Shown: piece by piece, positions 37,201 to 45,505 of the stretch
How positions within the stretch are numbered: the stretch's first letter is position 1
Layout: each line of letters begins with the position of its first letter
Assembly: GCF_029961145.1 (NCBI RefSeq)
Contig: NZ_JASBRG010000007.1
Location: 1,527,174-1,591,173 of the forward strand
Direction: 5' to 3'
DNA length: 64,000 bases
Origin: Pinibacter soli
GTDB lineage: Bacteria; Bacteroidota; Bacteroidia; Chitinophagales; Chitinophagaceae
Program-made: the position numbers and the translations under genes
Notes under the pieces: generated by a model
The model's input: the letters and a program-made list of their open reading frames with translations, nothing else
The model's database searches: none
Told to the model about the DNA's origin: nothing

Positions 37201-39558
37201 TAAGTCACTTGTTACTTTCACTATAAAACTGTAGCTCGTTGTAGCGCCTGTTGGCAGGTTGTTTCCATTAAAACTTACTGTATTGTTATCGCTGTTGTAG
37301 CTACCACCACTTACATAACTTGTATGCGCTGGCACCACATCACTAACAGCTATATTACCCAAATGAACATTTCCTGTATTCTTTACATTGATGATGTAAG
37401 TCAGCTCCTCGCCCGCTTGTGCTTTGCCATCGCTGCTCGCGTCACTTACACTTTTCCAGGTGATGAACGACTCAACTCCCTGTACTGGTATGTCTGTTGT
37501 ACAGCCCGCAATACTCGTACACGAAGGATCAGGATTGCCTGGATTAGCAGGATCCGCTGGCTTCGTCGGAGTTGAGGGCAGATCATCTACCAGCACTGTC
37601 GCCTGGTTGCTGACCTTACTGATATCAGTCAGGTCATTTGTTACTTTCACTACAAAAGTGAAGCTCCTTGTCGCTCCTATTGCCAGACTGTTTCCATTAA
37701 AACTTACTGTATTGGTTCCGCTGTTGTAGGTTCCACCACTTGCACTTACATAACTTGTATGCGCCGGCACCATGTCACTTACTGATATATTATCCAGTTG
37801 AACATCCCCAGTATTCTTTACATTGATGGTATAAGTCAGGTTCTCGCCCGCCTGTGCCTTGCCATCTCCACTCGCATCGCTCACACTCTTCCACGTGATG
37901 AACGACTCTACTCCCTGTACCGGTATGTCCGTTGTACAGCCCGCAGCATTCGTACATGATGGATCAGGGTTGTTTGGATTAGAAGGATCCGCTGGCTTCG
38001 TAGGAGTTGATGGAATTGTATCTACCAACACTGTCGCCTGGTTGCTTACCTTGCTAATGCCTGTCAGGTCGTTTGCTACTTTCACTACAAAACTGTAACT
38101 CGCTGTCGCGCCTGTTGCCAGGTTCATTCCACTAAAACTTACGGTATTGTTGCCGCTGTTGTATGAATCACCGCCACTTACATAGCTTGTATTCGCAGGT
38201 ACCACATCACTCACTGCTATGTTATTCAGTTGAACAGCTCCTGTATTCTTTACATTGATGGTATAAGTCAGGTTCTCGCCCGCCTGTGCCTTGCCATCTC
38301 CACTCGCATCACTTACACTTTTCCATGTGATGAACGACTCTGTTCCCTGTACAGGTATACAACTCTTCGTTCTGATAGTTAATGTATCATTTATTGCAAC
38401 CCAACCATTACATCCTCCTCCCCAAACAGATGCCGTATAAACGCCCGGTTCACTAAGTCCTTTTACAATTGTTGTATCAGCGGTTCCAATTACATTATCT
38501 TTATATAAGCTACCGTCTTTAAATATGCGCAGGACATCTTGTGTCCCTGTGCCAAATACAAACATATCAATGGCAATTGGTGTGCCGGAACAGAATGTTA
38601 TATCTTTTAAACTATTAGCAAATCCTAAATTACCTAAAGAAATACAAGGACAATTCGTTCCGTCGTTATTCTGAAATACACTCAGATTTGTAATTTTAGA
38701 GACCGTATAAGGCGCCGAATTATTTATTCGGTAAAAACCACCTGTAGTATTACCATACAAATACGTCGTACCGGATACATCAGTAAAAATAGAGCCACTG
38801 CTGTTTTCAGCACTCAAGCCCGATGTTCCCGGATTGATGGTGATCGGTGTACCTGCTAACGCTCCTGTAACAGCATTAAAAACGTATTTTTTGATCGGAC
38901 TATCGCCTACGTCCACTCCCGTCAGTGTATTGGTATTATTGTCAAACACCCAATCGGCTATGTTATAACCATTACCATTGCCCAACTGTAGCCTACCGGT
39001 ATATACAGGCGTACTACTGCTCACATTTACTATATAATAATATTTTGCATTTGCATTGTACAGGTAAAGATTGCCATTCATGTCGGATGAACCGCAAATA
39101 AATGCAGCATTGGCACTGGTTTCATGACCGCTTGTACCCGCATTTACAGTATTTGGCAAACCTGTTACATTAAAAAACTGTACATTTCCGTTCCGGTCAA
39201 TTTTTGCCAGGTAACCATAGCCAGTGGTCGCCCAAAGGGAGTTATCCCCACTATAATAACCCATCGAATTATAACTCGTTTTTGCCGGACCGGCAGGGCT
39301 ATTCGGCAAGGCAGCTATTAGTTGACTTGCGCCTGTTTTTATGTTTATAGAATAGAGACTGTTGTTCCCTACTATGTAGCCATTCTGGCTACAATCGAAA
39401 GACTCAAAACCGCTTGGCGGGTCTTGTTGCGCCCTTACAATTGTAGTAGTACAAGCCAGTAAGAGTATTAGTATTGGTAGCCATATTTTTTTTACCAAAT
39501 ACTGTCCGCCATCGAAAATTACATTCATAGGCTTTATTTTGAGCAGTTTGCTTTTCAT
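34210..39558 (-). CDS. Giant T9SS type B adhesin with nine DUF11 repeats
   Basis: The protein has 1782 residues. A long signal region (up to about residue 44, IVRAQ; a second ATG at residue 11 is possible) precedes a propeller-like N-terminal domain (about 45-400, with SLYSINIKTGASQLIA, GYLAKIDRNGNVQFFNV). Nine DUF11-type Ig-like repeats of about 143 residues then begin with ESFITWKSVSDASGDGKAQ and end PSCTDAAGCTTDIPVQG. The C-terminal CHU_C/type B secretion signal is in the last 90 residues: PNVITPNGDGYNDKFVI and FNRWNNVVYQNSMYQNNWDG. It is exported by type IX secretion and displayed on the cell surface, probably as an adhesin. The repeats are near-identical at DNA level (unit 429 bp). Confidence 0.93.
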   Translation of the reverse strand: MKSKLLKIKPMNVIFDGGQYLVKKIWLPILILLLACTTTIVRAQQDPPSGFESFDCSQNGYIVGNNSLYSINIKTGASQLIAALPNSPAGPAKTSYNSMGYYSGDNSLWATTGYGYLAKIDRNGNVQFFNVTGLPNTVNAGTSGHETSANAAFICGSSDMNGNLYLYNANAKYYYIVNVSSSTPVYTGRLQLGNGNGYNIADWVFDNNTNTLTGVDVGDSPIKKYVFNAVTGALAGTPITINPGTSGLSAENSSGSIFTDVSGTTYLYGNTTGGFYRINNSAPYTVSKITNLSVFQNNDGTNCPCISLGNLGFANSLKDITFCSGTPIAIDMFVFGTGTQDVLRIFKDGSLYKDNVIGTADTTIVKGLSEPGVYTASVWGGGCNGWVAINDTLTIRTKSCIPVQGTESFITWKSVSDASGDGKAQAGENLTYTINVKNTGAVQLNNIAVSDVVPANTSYVSGGDSYNSGNNTVSFSGMNLATGATASYSFVVKVANDLTGISKVSNQATVLVDTIPSTPTKPADPSNPNNPDPSCTNAAGCTTDIPVQGVESFITWKSVSDASGDGKAQAGENLTYTINVKNTGDVQLDNISVSDMVPAHTSYVSASGGTYNSGTNTVSFNGNSLAIGATRSFTFVVKVTNDLTDISKVSNQATVLVDDLPSTPTKPADPANPGNPDPSCTSIAGCTTDIPVQGVESFITWKSVSDASSDGKAQAGEELTYIINVKNTGNVHLGNIAVSDVVPAHTSYVSGGSYNSDNNTVSFNGNNLPTGATTSYSFIVKVTSDLTGISKVSNQATVLVDDLPSTPTKPADPANPGNPDPSCTSIAGCTTDIPVQGVESFITWKSVSDASSDGKAQAGENLTYTINVKNTGNVQLGNIAVSDVVPAHTSYVSGGSYSSDNNTVSFNGNNLPTGATTSFTFVVKVTNDLTGISKVSNQATVLVDDLPSTPTKPADPNNPDNPDPSCTDAAGCTTDIPVQGVESFITWKSVSDASGDGKAQAGEELTYTINVKNTGNVQLGNIVVSDMVPAHTSYVRGGSYNSDNNTVSFNGNNLPTGAATSFTFVVKVTNDLTGISKVSNQASVLVDDLPSTPTKPADPNNPGNPDPSCTDAAGCTTDIPVQGIESFITWKSVSDVSGDGKAQAGENLVYTIRVKNTGTLQLSNISVRDIVPAHTVYVSGGIYNSDNNTVSFHGSSLAIGATATYRFFVKVASDLTGISKISNQATVLVDDLPSTPTKSADPNNPGNPDPSCTDAAGCTTDIPVQGVESFITWKSVSDASSDGKAQAGENLTYTINVKNTGDVQLGNIAVSDMVPAHTSYVSGGTYNSDNNTVSFNGNNLATGATTSYSFVVKVTNDLTGISKVSNQATVLVDDLPSTPTKSADPNNPGNPDPSCTDAAGCTTDIPVQGVESFITWKSVSDASSDGKAQAGENLTYTINVKNTGNVQLGNIAVSDMVPAHTSYVSGGIYNSGTNTVSFNGNNLATGATASYSFVVKVTGDLTGISKVSNQATVLVDDLPLTPTKPADPANPNNPDPSCTDLAGCTTDIPVQGIESFITWKSVSDASGDGKAQAGEELTYTINVKNTGNVQLGNIVVSDMVPAHTSYVRGGIYNSDNNTVSFNGNDLPTGATTSFTFVVKVTNDLTGISKVSNQASVLVDDLPSTPTKPADPNNPGNPDPSCTDATGCTTDIPTLGKFHIPNVITPNGDGYNDKFVIQGTEGYDQVQVTIFNRWNNVVYQNSMYQNNWDGNGLNAGTYFYVIRALNKTSQQWEVYKGWVMIMR
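34480..38360 (-). repeat. Nine tandem 429-bp repeats inside the adhesin gene
   Basis: The motif encoding ESFITWKSVSD recurs nine times at 429-bp spacing, for example near 34895, 35324, 35753, 36182, 36611, 37040, 37469, 37901 and 38340. The units encode DUF11 domains joined by a Pro/Asn-rich linker (STPTKPADPNNPGNPDPSC). Similarity between neighbouring units is so high that unequal recombination, and assembly collapse, are both likely. Unit six is the most divergent (VSDVSGDGK, LVYTIRVKNTG). Confidence 0.92.
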
Positions 39559-40735
39559 GATTAGAATGTCGCTGTTTATTTTTTCCGACTGTTTAAACTC
39601 AATTCATCTGTTGATCTTGTGAACTTCACCTGTGCACAGTACCCCGTTTGCACATTTGTTCACTGGCTCGGTTTACCATTGTAGTTTTTTTTCATTTTAT
39701 AAATTTTTAAATAATATGTACATAATACTATATCACCATTGACATTACATATCAACGTTAGATAAGTACTTGAAAACAGGTGGGATCGTTAGATCATTCA
39801 CTGCTTAATCGCAATGGGCGATTATAAAACACACATCTTTTTTAGTCTGGTAATCTTTTTTGGATGGAACAATTATTTGTTTATAATTGAATCTACTAAG
39901 GGGAGACAACGTTCTTTTGCAAATTTAAAATACTGTTTTGCAAACTTTTAGATGTATATAGTACACCAAAGGTTGCAGCATGGACAATGATAATTTCTAA
40001 AAATTACCAATGGCCAAATCCCTTAATACTTAATGAGCACCGATTCATTATTTTGATCTTCGTATTTACCAAAATAGTATGCCAACATTCATTTTGTAAT
40101 CATCGCAACTACAATATTCCTATCGATAAACGTATCGATGCAATAAATTTAGTCCAGGAACAAGAATGAATAAAAGCCTATGGTAAAACGTAAGGGACTC
40201 TGATCGGCTGCAAAACAGCTCCGTATTCGCCGATATATGAATGCCAACAAACGCAGCATGAAGCCAGTTTATACAGATGTAGAAAGTGAATTGTTTTTTC
40301 AACCAAAACGTCTATGCTTTTCCGTAATGTAAAAAAAGCTTCGCAGGATTTGAACGCAGAGACTAACAGCTATAATTTACGACAACTGATAAGGTCATTT
40401 ACTGTCTCATTTCAGTTAGATAAATAACGAATTTTCCTAAATTATTAGGAATGCCGATATCTGACCTTTTCTGACAAAATATTTGATGAACAGAATCTTG
40501 TTTTATTTTTTTGAGGGAATCCAACGCTTTGTGAATCATTCGCATCTACTATTTGTTTAGTTCTATCACACATACAAAATCGGATAAAAAATATTGACTG
40601 TTTTACTTAATTAAAATACTCATTATAAAACCAGGTGATTGAGTATGTATCAAAAGTAAAAAGAGCCCTGAAAAATCGCTTACACGACTACTTGGTTCCA
40701 TCCCTAAGATAATTATACCAAATGCTTAAATATCA
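39559..40735. other. Long divergent intergenic region
   Basis: About 1.2 kb of AT-rich DNA separates the adhesin operon (-) from a secreted T9SS protein (+). Both promoters must be here. Small frames at 39987-40169 and 40120-40302 are not convincing genes. A small palindrome (ATCGATA-AACG-TATCGAT, 40122-40139) is the only clear structure besides the hairpin listed separately. Nothing else is recognised. Confidence 0.45.
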
Positions 40736-40763
40736 TTCACAGGCGAATTTTAACGCCTGTGAA
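40736..40763 (+). promoter_or_regulatory. Leader hairpin of the T9SS type A protein
   Basis: A perfect 10-bp stem (TTCACAGGCG at 40736-40745, CGCCTGTGAA at 40754-40763) with an 8-base loop lies 38 bases upstream of the ATG. It has only four A residues after it, so an mRNA leader structure is likelier than a terminator. Confidence 0.45.
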
Positions 40764-40801
40764 AACAACATTTAAAATAATTATAAAAAAACGTCGACGG
40801 C

Positions 40802-42694
40802 ATGTATTTGAACTTTAAAAATTCATTGAAATCATTCTTACTTGGCTGTGTTTCTCTTTTATTTAGCAGTTTAGTGTTTGCTCAGGGCACAGCGACATCT
40901 GCAAACATCAACATCCCTACGGCTACAGTTTGCAGTGGGAGTGGAGCTTCTTTAACAGCAACTACCGGATTAAGCAGCCCTACATTTAAATGGTATTCCG
41001 ATGCATCTCTTTCTACTTTACTTTATACCGGAGCTACATATAAAACAGATGTATTAAGTATCACAACCACGTACTATGTTACTGTTCAAAACGCCACAAC
41101 TTTGCCTAACACAACTGACCCTAAAACCGTAACAGTAGCTGTAAATACTAATTGCGGCAGTACAACACCTTCTGATTGTGCTGCAACTGGTTCTTTATTG
41201 TATTTGGATGATTTTGGCGGCGATAATGCATCTGCCACTAATATCGGTCCGAAATTACCTTCAGGTCAAACAACCTTAGGGTATATAGGTAATATCAATA
41301 GCGGCAACCCCGGTAATGGCCAGTACACCCTTACTAAAGGGTGGGGATCAACCCCTCCCTCTCCCCTTGCAGCATGGCAGAGCAAGATGGATGACCATAC
41401 ATTCCCCAATAATCTTAGCAAGGGGTATTTTATGTGCGTGAACGCTTCAGCAACTCCTGATAAGTTTTATGATCACACAATTACAGGAATTTGCCCTAAT
41501 ACCAGTCAACTTTATTTTTCAATTTGGGCGGCAAACCTCGTGAAATCAGGTGTAACCGCTAGTCCTGATGACCCTAGTTTTCGTTTTGAAATTTCGGACC
41601 CGTCAACCTCTACGGTTTTGACCAATTTTATTACCGGCCCCCTTCCCCGCCAGTCCAATAATAACGTTATATGGGGTAACTACGGGTTTAGTTTTCCTGT
41701 TCCTGCCGGCGTGAGTTCTGTTGAATTAAAAATCTACAATAATACCAGCGGGGGTAATGGTAACGATTTTGCACTGGATGACATTGCTATATACGGATGT
41801 TTTCCTCCAATAACAATACCAACAATTGATGGCACTTCAACTCCTTATTGCACAAACTCGTCAATGACTCTTACTACAACTTTTGTTGACAACGGATCGC
41901 TCGGAGCAAATTTGTCATATCAATGGTATTACAGCCCATCGCAGAATGAAACTTCATGGAATACATGGACACCTATAGCCGGAGCCACTTCCTCCAGCTA
42001 TACAAATCCATCACCACAAGCGGGCTATTATCGCGTTGTAGTGGGAGATGCCATTAATATATCAGCTCGAAACTTTAACTGTGTTTCTGCTTCTCCGGCT
42101 TCGGCGGTTAATGTGCAGCCCTGTTCATTGCCTCTAACACTATTGTCTTTTGAAGCGTCACATTCGGGTAATGACAACATATTAAATTGGACAACTACTT
42201 CTGAAATTAATGTACGAAGTCATATCGTAGAATATAGTAGAGATGCCGTAAATTTTGCTCCGATTGCTACGATACCCGCGACGGGCAACGAGTTCAGCGG
42301 CAATCAGAAATATCAATATATACAGCGCAATGTAGAGGGCAATGCATGGTACCGTTTGGAAAGCATAGATATAGATGGCAAATATACCTATAGCAATGTA
42401 GTAATGGTAGCAGCAGTTCAAAGCAATGCTCAATCATGCCTAACGAGCAAAAGCATATATCCAGCCCCGTTTACTACGACGCTGCATTTAAACCTATATA
42501 GTTGTAAAGCGAAAAACGCGATAATAAACATTATTAATACTTCTGGCGTTATAGTTAAAGAAGAGAAAATTTTGTTGAGTCAGGGAACGTCTACTTATAA
42601 CCTGAGCAATTTAGGTTCATTGGCTGCGGGCGTTTATATGATCAAAATATCAACAGAGAGTGAAAGTGTAGTGATGAAAACTATGAAGCAATAG
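40802..42694 (+). CDS. Secreted T9SS type A protein with Ig-like domains
   Basis: The protein has 630 residues. Signal peptide 1-27 (LVFAQ) precedes an Ig-like domain of the SprB/T9SS cargo type (about 33-115: CSGSGASLTATTGLSSPTFK, WYSDASLSTLLYTGATY). A jelly-roll-like beta domain of about 190 residues (about 120-335; FGGDNASATNIGPKLPSGQ, NNDFALDDIAIYGC style ending) follows, then a second Ig-like region (about 340-440) and the usual pre-CTD module (LTLLSFEASHSGNDNILNWT). The type A sorting signal ends the protein (IYPAPFTTTLHLNLY, GVYMIKISTESESVVMKTMK). It is displayed or released by type IX secretion. No catalytic motif is seen; probably adhesive. Confidence 0.88.
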   Translation: MYLNFKNSLKSFLLGCVSLLFSSLVFAQGTATSANINIPTATVCSGSGASLTATTGLSSPTFKWYSDASLSTLLYTGATYKTDVLSITTTYYVTVQNATTLPNTTDPKTVTVAVNTNCGSTTPSDCAATGSLLYLDDFGGDNASATNIGPKLPSGQTTLGYIGNINSGNPGNGQYTLTKGWGSTPPSPLAAWQSKMDDHTFPNNLSKGYFMCVNASATPDKFYDHTITGICPNTSQLYFSIWAANLVKSGVTASPDDPSFRFEISDPSTSTVLTNFITGPLPRQSNNNVIWGNYGFSFPVPAGVSSVELKIYNNTSGGNGNDFALDDIAIYGCFPPITIPTIDGTSTPYCTNSSMTLTTTFVDNGSLGANLSYQWYYSPSQNETSWNTWTPIAGATSSSYTNPSPQAGYYRVVVGDAINISARNFNCVSASPASAVNVQPCSLPLTLLSFEASHSGNDNILNWTTTSEINVRSHIVEYSRDAVNFAPIATIPATGNEFSGNQKYQYIQRNVEGNAWYRLESIDIDGKYTYSNVVMVAAVQSNAQSCLTSKSIYPAPFTTTLHLNLYSCKAKNAIINIINTSGVIVKEEKILLSQGTSTYNLSNLGSLAAGVYMIKISTESESVVMKTMKQ

Positions 42695-42717
42695 TTGCGA
42701 TAAAAGAGTCTTTCTGT

Positions 42718-42770
42718 AAAAAGGCAGCGAACGTATTTATTTCATATCAAATACGTTCACTGCCTTTTTG
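42718..42770 (+). terminator. Strong rho-independent terminator
   Basis: AAAAAGGCAG plus GAACGTATTT (42718-42738) pair with AAATACGTTC plus CTGCCTTTTT (42749-42769), about 20 bp with one mismatch. It follows the T9SS type A gene by 23 bases. Confidence 0.9.
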
Positions 42771-42879
42771 TTTACCAAGAGATTATGATTGGTTGTGGCA
42801 TTTGACACCCGCGTTGTTTTTTATAACGAATAGGCGAACGCGGAGCGTGTAGTTGGTAAGTTGCCAGCCTATAGTAGTG

Positions 42880-42969
42880 GTCAGCGTTAGCAGATATCGA
42901 TAACCATTTTCATTATCCTAGCACCGGCACGGACAATACACCGCCGGTTTGTCCAGCCTCAACGCTGAC
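42880..42969. other. Structured intergenic element
   Basis: Outer arms GTCAGCGTT (42880-42888) and AACGCTGAC (42961-42969) match perfectly. Inside, ACCGGC/GCCGGT and GGACAA/TTGTCC pairs compete. It could be a repeat element or a structured RNA upstream of the M3 peptidase gene. Function unknown. Confidence 0.4.
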
Positions 42970-43066
42970 TCATCCGTGAATATCCGCCTTACATGTAAAT
43001 GAAACAATTTACCGGCAGATTTCAATAAATTCGCCAATAACGACTTTTTTCAAATAAAATTTATCA

Positions 43067-45202
43067 ATGAGACGACTTACCGTAGCCACAATAATGCTAG
43101 CATGGGCAGTGTCAAACTCAGGTTGCTCCAATGCACCTGCGGCCAACAACGAGCAAAATTTAAAAGACAATCCGCTTCTGGCAGAAAGTAAACTGCCGTA
43201 TAGCATTCCTGCGCTGGATAAAATAAAAGATGCGGATTACCGGCCCGCGCTTCTAAGAGGCATCGAAATTCACAATGAGGAAATAAGGAAAATCGCCGAA
43301 AACAACGAAACACCAACATTTGACAATACGTTGGTGGCAATGGAATCGAGTGGCACATTGATGAGACGCGTCCTGAACACTTTTAATATGGTAACCGGCG
43401 CCAACACCAATGAGTTTCTCAGCAAACTAAAGGAAGAGGTGGATCCGATGATGGCCGTGCATAATGATGAAATCTTTCTGAATCAAAAATTATTCAAAAG
43501 AGTTGAGACTATTTATAACGATCGTGAACAGTTGCAACTGGACCCAGAATCTAAAAGACTTGTAGAATACTACTACCAAAAGTTCCTGATGGCTGGTGCC
43601 AGGCTTTCTGATCCTGACAAAACAATTCTTAAACAGATGAATGAACAGGAAGCGTTGCTGACGGCAAAATATAGTAACATATTACTTGCAGCTACAAAGC
43701 AAGGCGCTTTGCTGATAAGCGACAGCGCTCAACTTGCAGGCATTGCTGAAACGGACCTGGCTGCTTTTGCGCATAACGCGAGTGAAGCTGGCAGTAAGGG
43801 CAAATGGCTCATCTCATTACAAAACACAACACAGCAACCGATGTTGCAATCGCTGTCGAATCGCAGCACACGCGAAGCTTTATTCAATGCTTCATGGACA
43901 AGAGCAGAAAAAAGCGATTCCAATGATACAAGGAATATTATCACACAAATCGTTGCTCTCAGAATTAAAAAGGCAAAACTGCTTGGCTTCGACAATTTTG
44001 CAGCCTGGAAGCTACAGGATCAAATGGCGCAGAAACCGGAAGCGGTTATGGATTTCTTAAGCAAACTGCAGCCTTACGCAATGAAGAAAGCTAACATAGA
44101 GGCAGCAGATATCCAGGCATTGATCGATAAACAAAATGGCGGTTTCAAATTGCAGCCTTACGATTGGGATTATTATGCGGAAAAAGTGCGCAAAGCAAAA
44201 TATGACCTGGATGAAAGTGAGATCAAACCTTACTTTGACATGAACAAGGTTTTGGAAGATGGTGTTTTTTATGCAGCTAATTTGCTTTATGGCATCACTT
44301 TCAAACCACGACATGATATTCCTGTTTACCAGGAAGATGTAAAAGTGTACGAAGTATTTGACAACGATGGCCAGCCGATGGCGTTGTATTTCTGCGATCC
44401 TTATAAACGTGATAACAAAGAAGGGGGCGCATGGATGAACAACCTCGTAGATCAGTCTCATCTGCTTAACAAGAAGCCGGTTATTTATAATGTTTGCAAT
44501 TTCACAAAACCAGCAAAGGGCCAACCGGCACTCATCAGCTTTGATGATGTAACTACCATTTTTCATGAGTTCGGCCACTCGCTGCACGGTCTTTTCGCCA
44601 ATCAAAAATATCCAAGCTTATCCGGTGCAAATACAGCCCGCGACTTTGTGGAGTTTCCTTCGCAGTTCAACGAACACTGGTCGCTGGACCCTGCTGTATT
44701 GTCTCACTATGCAGTACATTATAAAACAGGAAAACCTATTCCTGCAAGCCTCGTCGAAAAAATACGTAAAGCGGCAACCTTTAATAAAGGATATAGTCTC
44801 AGTGAATTGGTTAGTGCATCTGTTTTAGATATGCAGTGGCATATGCTAAAAGACACAACGCTCGTTAAAGATGTCGATGCTTTCGAAAAAAATGCGTTGT
44901 TGTCTGTAGGAATGCAAATGACGCCGGTGCCTCCGCGCTATCGTAGCACTTACTTTAAGCACATCTGGTCTGGATACGAAGCTGGCTATTATGCTTACCA
45001 ATGGACCAAAATGCTGGAAGAAGATGCTTATTCATGGTTCCAGGAAAACGGTGGAATCAGCCGCGCAAATGGTCAACGCTTCAGAGACATGATCTTGTCG
45101 AAAGGCAATACAGAAGACTACATGACGATGTTTAAAAACTTCCGCGGACATGCACCGGATATTACACCAATGCTGAAAGATCTTGGAATGATTGAAAAAT
45201 AA
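43067..45202 (+). CDS. M3-family zinc metallopeptidase (peptidyl-dipeptidase Dcp-like), lipoprotein
   Basis: The protein has 711 residues. The N-terminus is a lipoprotein signal (MRRLTVATIMLAWAV, NSGC). The zinc motif HEFGH is at residues 500-504 within DDVTTIFHEFGHSLHGLFAN. Downstream hallmarks are the third-ligand helix (DFVEFPSQFNEHW) and the substrate loop (MTPVPPRYRSTYFKHIWSGYEAGYYAYQWTK). The size and sequence fit the Dcp group, which removes dipeptides from C-termini of short peptides, here in the periplasm. A glycosylasparaginase and a fucosidase follow in the same direction, though each has its own upstream gap. Confidence 0.92.
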   Translation: MRRLTVATIMLAWAVSNSGCSNAPAANNEQNLKDNPLLAESKLPYSIPALDKIKDADYRPALLRGIEIHNEEIRKIAENNETPTFDNTLVAMESSGTLMRRVLNTFNMVTGANTNEFLSKLKEEVDPMMAVHNDEIFLNQKLFKRVETIYNDREQLQLDPESKRLVEYYYQKFLMAGARLSDPDKTILKQMNEQEALLTAKYSNILLAATKQGALLISDSAQLAGIAETDLAAFAHNASEAGSKGKWLISLQNTTQQPMLQSLSNRSTREALFNASWTRAEKSDSNDTRNIITQIVALRIKKAKLLGFDNFAAWKLQDQMAQKPEAVMDFLSKLQPYAMKKANIEAADIQALIDKQNGGFKLQPYDWDYYAEKVRKAKYDLDESEIKPYFDMNKVLEDGVFYAANLLYGITFKPRHDIPVYQEDVKVYEVFDNDGQPMALYFCDPYKRDNKEGGAWMNNLVDQSHLLNKKPVIYNVCNFTKPAKGQPALISFDDVTTIFHEFGHSLHGLFANQKYPSLSGANTARDFVEFPSQFNEHWSLDPAVLSHYAVHYKTGKPIPASLVEKIRKAATFNKGYSLSELVSASVLDMQWHMLKDTTLVKDVDAFEKNALLSVGMQMTPVPPRYRSTYFKHIWSGYEAGYYAYQWTKMLEEDAYSWFQENGGISRANGQRFRDMILSKGNTEDYMTMFKNFRGHAPDITPMLKDLGMIEK

Positions 45203-45226
45203 ATGTCAACCATCGCAATATTTTAA

Positions 45227-45258
45227 AAAAAGGAGGCAGTGTAAATTGCCTCCTTTTT
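45227..45258 (+). terminator. Rho-independent terminator of the M3 peptidase gene
   Basis: AAAAAGGAGGCA (45227-45238) pairs perfectly with TGCCTCCTTTTT (45247-45258) around an 8-base loop, 24 bases after the stop. Confidence 0.92.
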
Positions 45259-45452
45259 AGTTCGTACAAGTGATATTCCTCCAGATTAAACCGACGCCAT
45301 TTTTAAAACTCGCACTCTACCCTGAATCATCATTCGCGTGGCGCTTTTCATTCATAAATAACTACAAATCATTCAAGGATATTGCTCTAATTTATCACGC
45401 TTTAAAACAACAGGGTAACTTCATATCTTCGATGTAACAAAAAGTGCAGGCA

Positions 45453-45473
45453 AGACAAGGCAATGCCTTGTCT
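45453..45473. repeat. Short extragenic palindrome
   Basis: AGACAAGGCA-A-TGCCTTGTCT is a perfect 10-bp palindrome around one base, followed by CTACG, about 30 bases upstream of the glycosylasparaginase start. Such GACAAGGC palindromes look like a dispersed repeat, not an operator. Confidence 0.5.
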
Positions 45474-45505
45474 CTACGTTTTTCACCAGATAATTTTCAA
45501 GCCAC

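Noticed and set aside
34249-38098. Repeated plus-strand open frames of 60-112 codons across the adhesin gene
   Set aside because: They recur every 429 bp because the coding repeats do; no start signals, low complexity, and each lies antisense to the clear DUF11 coding frame.
34480-38360. CRISPR-like regular repetition
   Set aside because: The unit is 429 bp, wholly coding and without spacers; it is a protein-domain repeat.
39987-40302. Two 60-codon frames in the adhesin upstream region
   Set aside because: Short, overlapping on opposite strands, no recognisable pattern.
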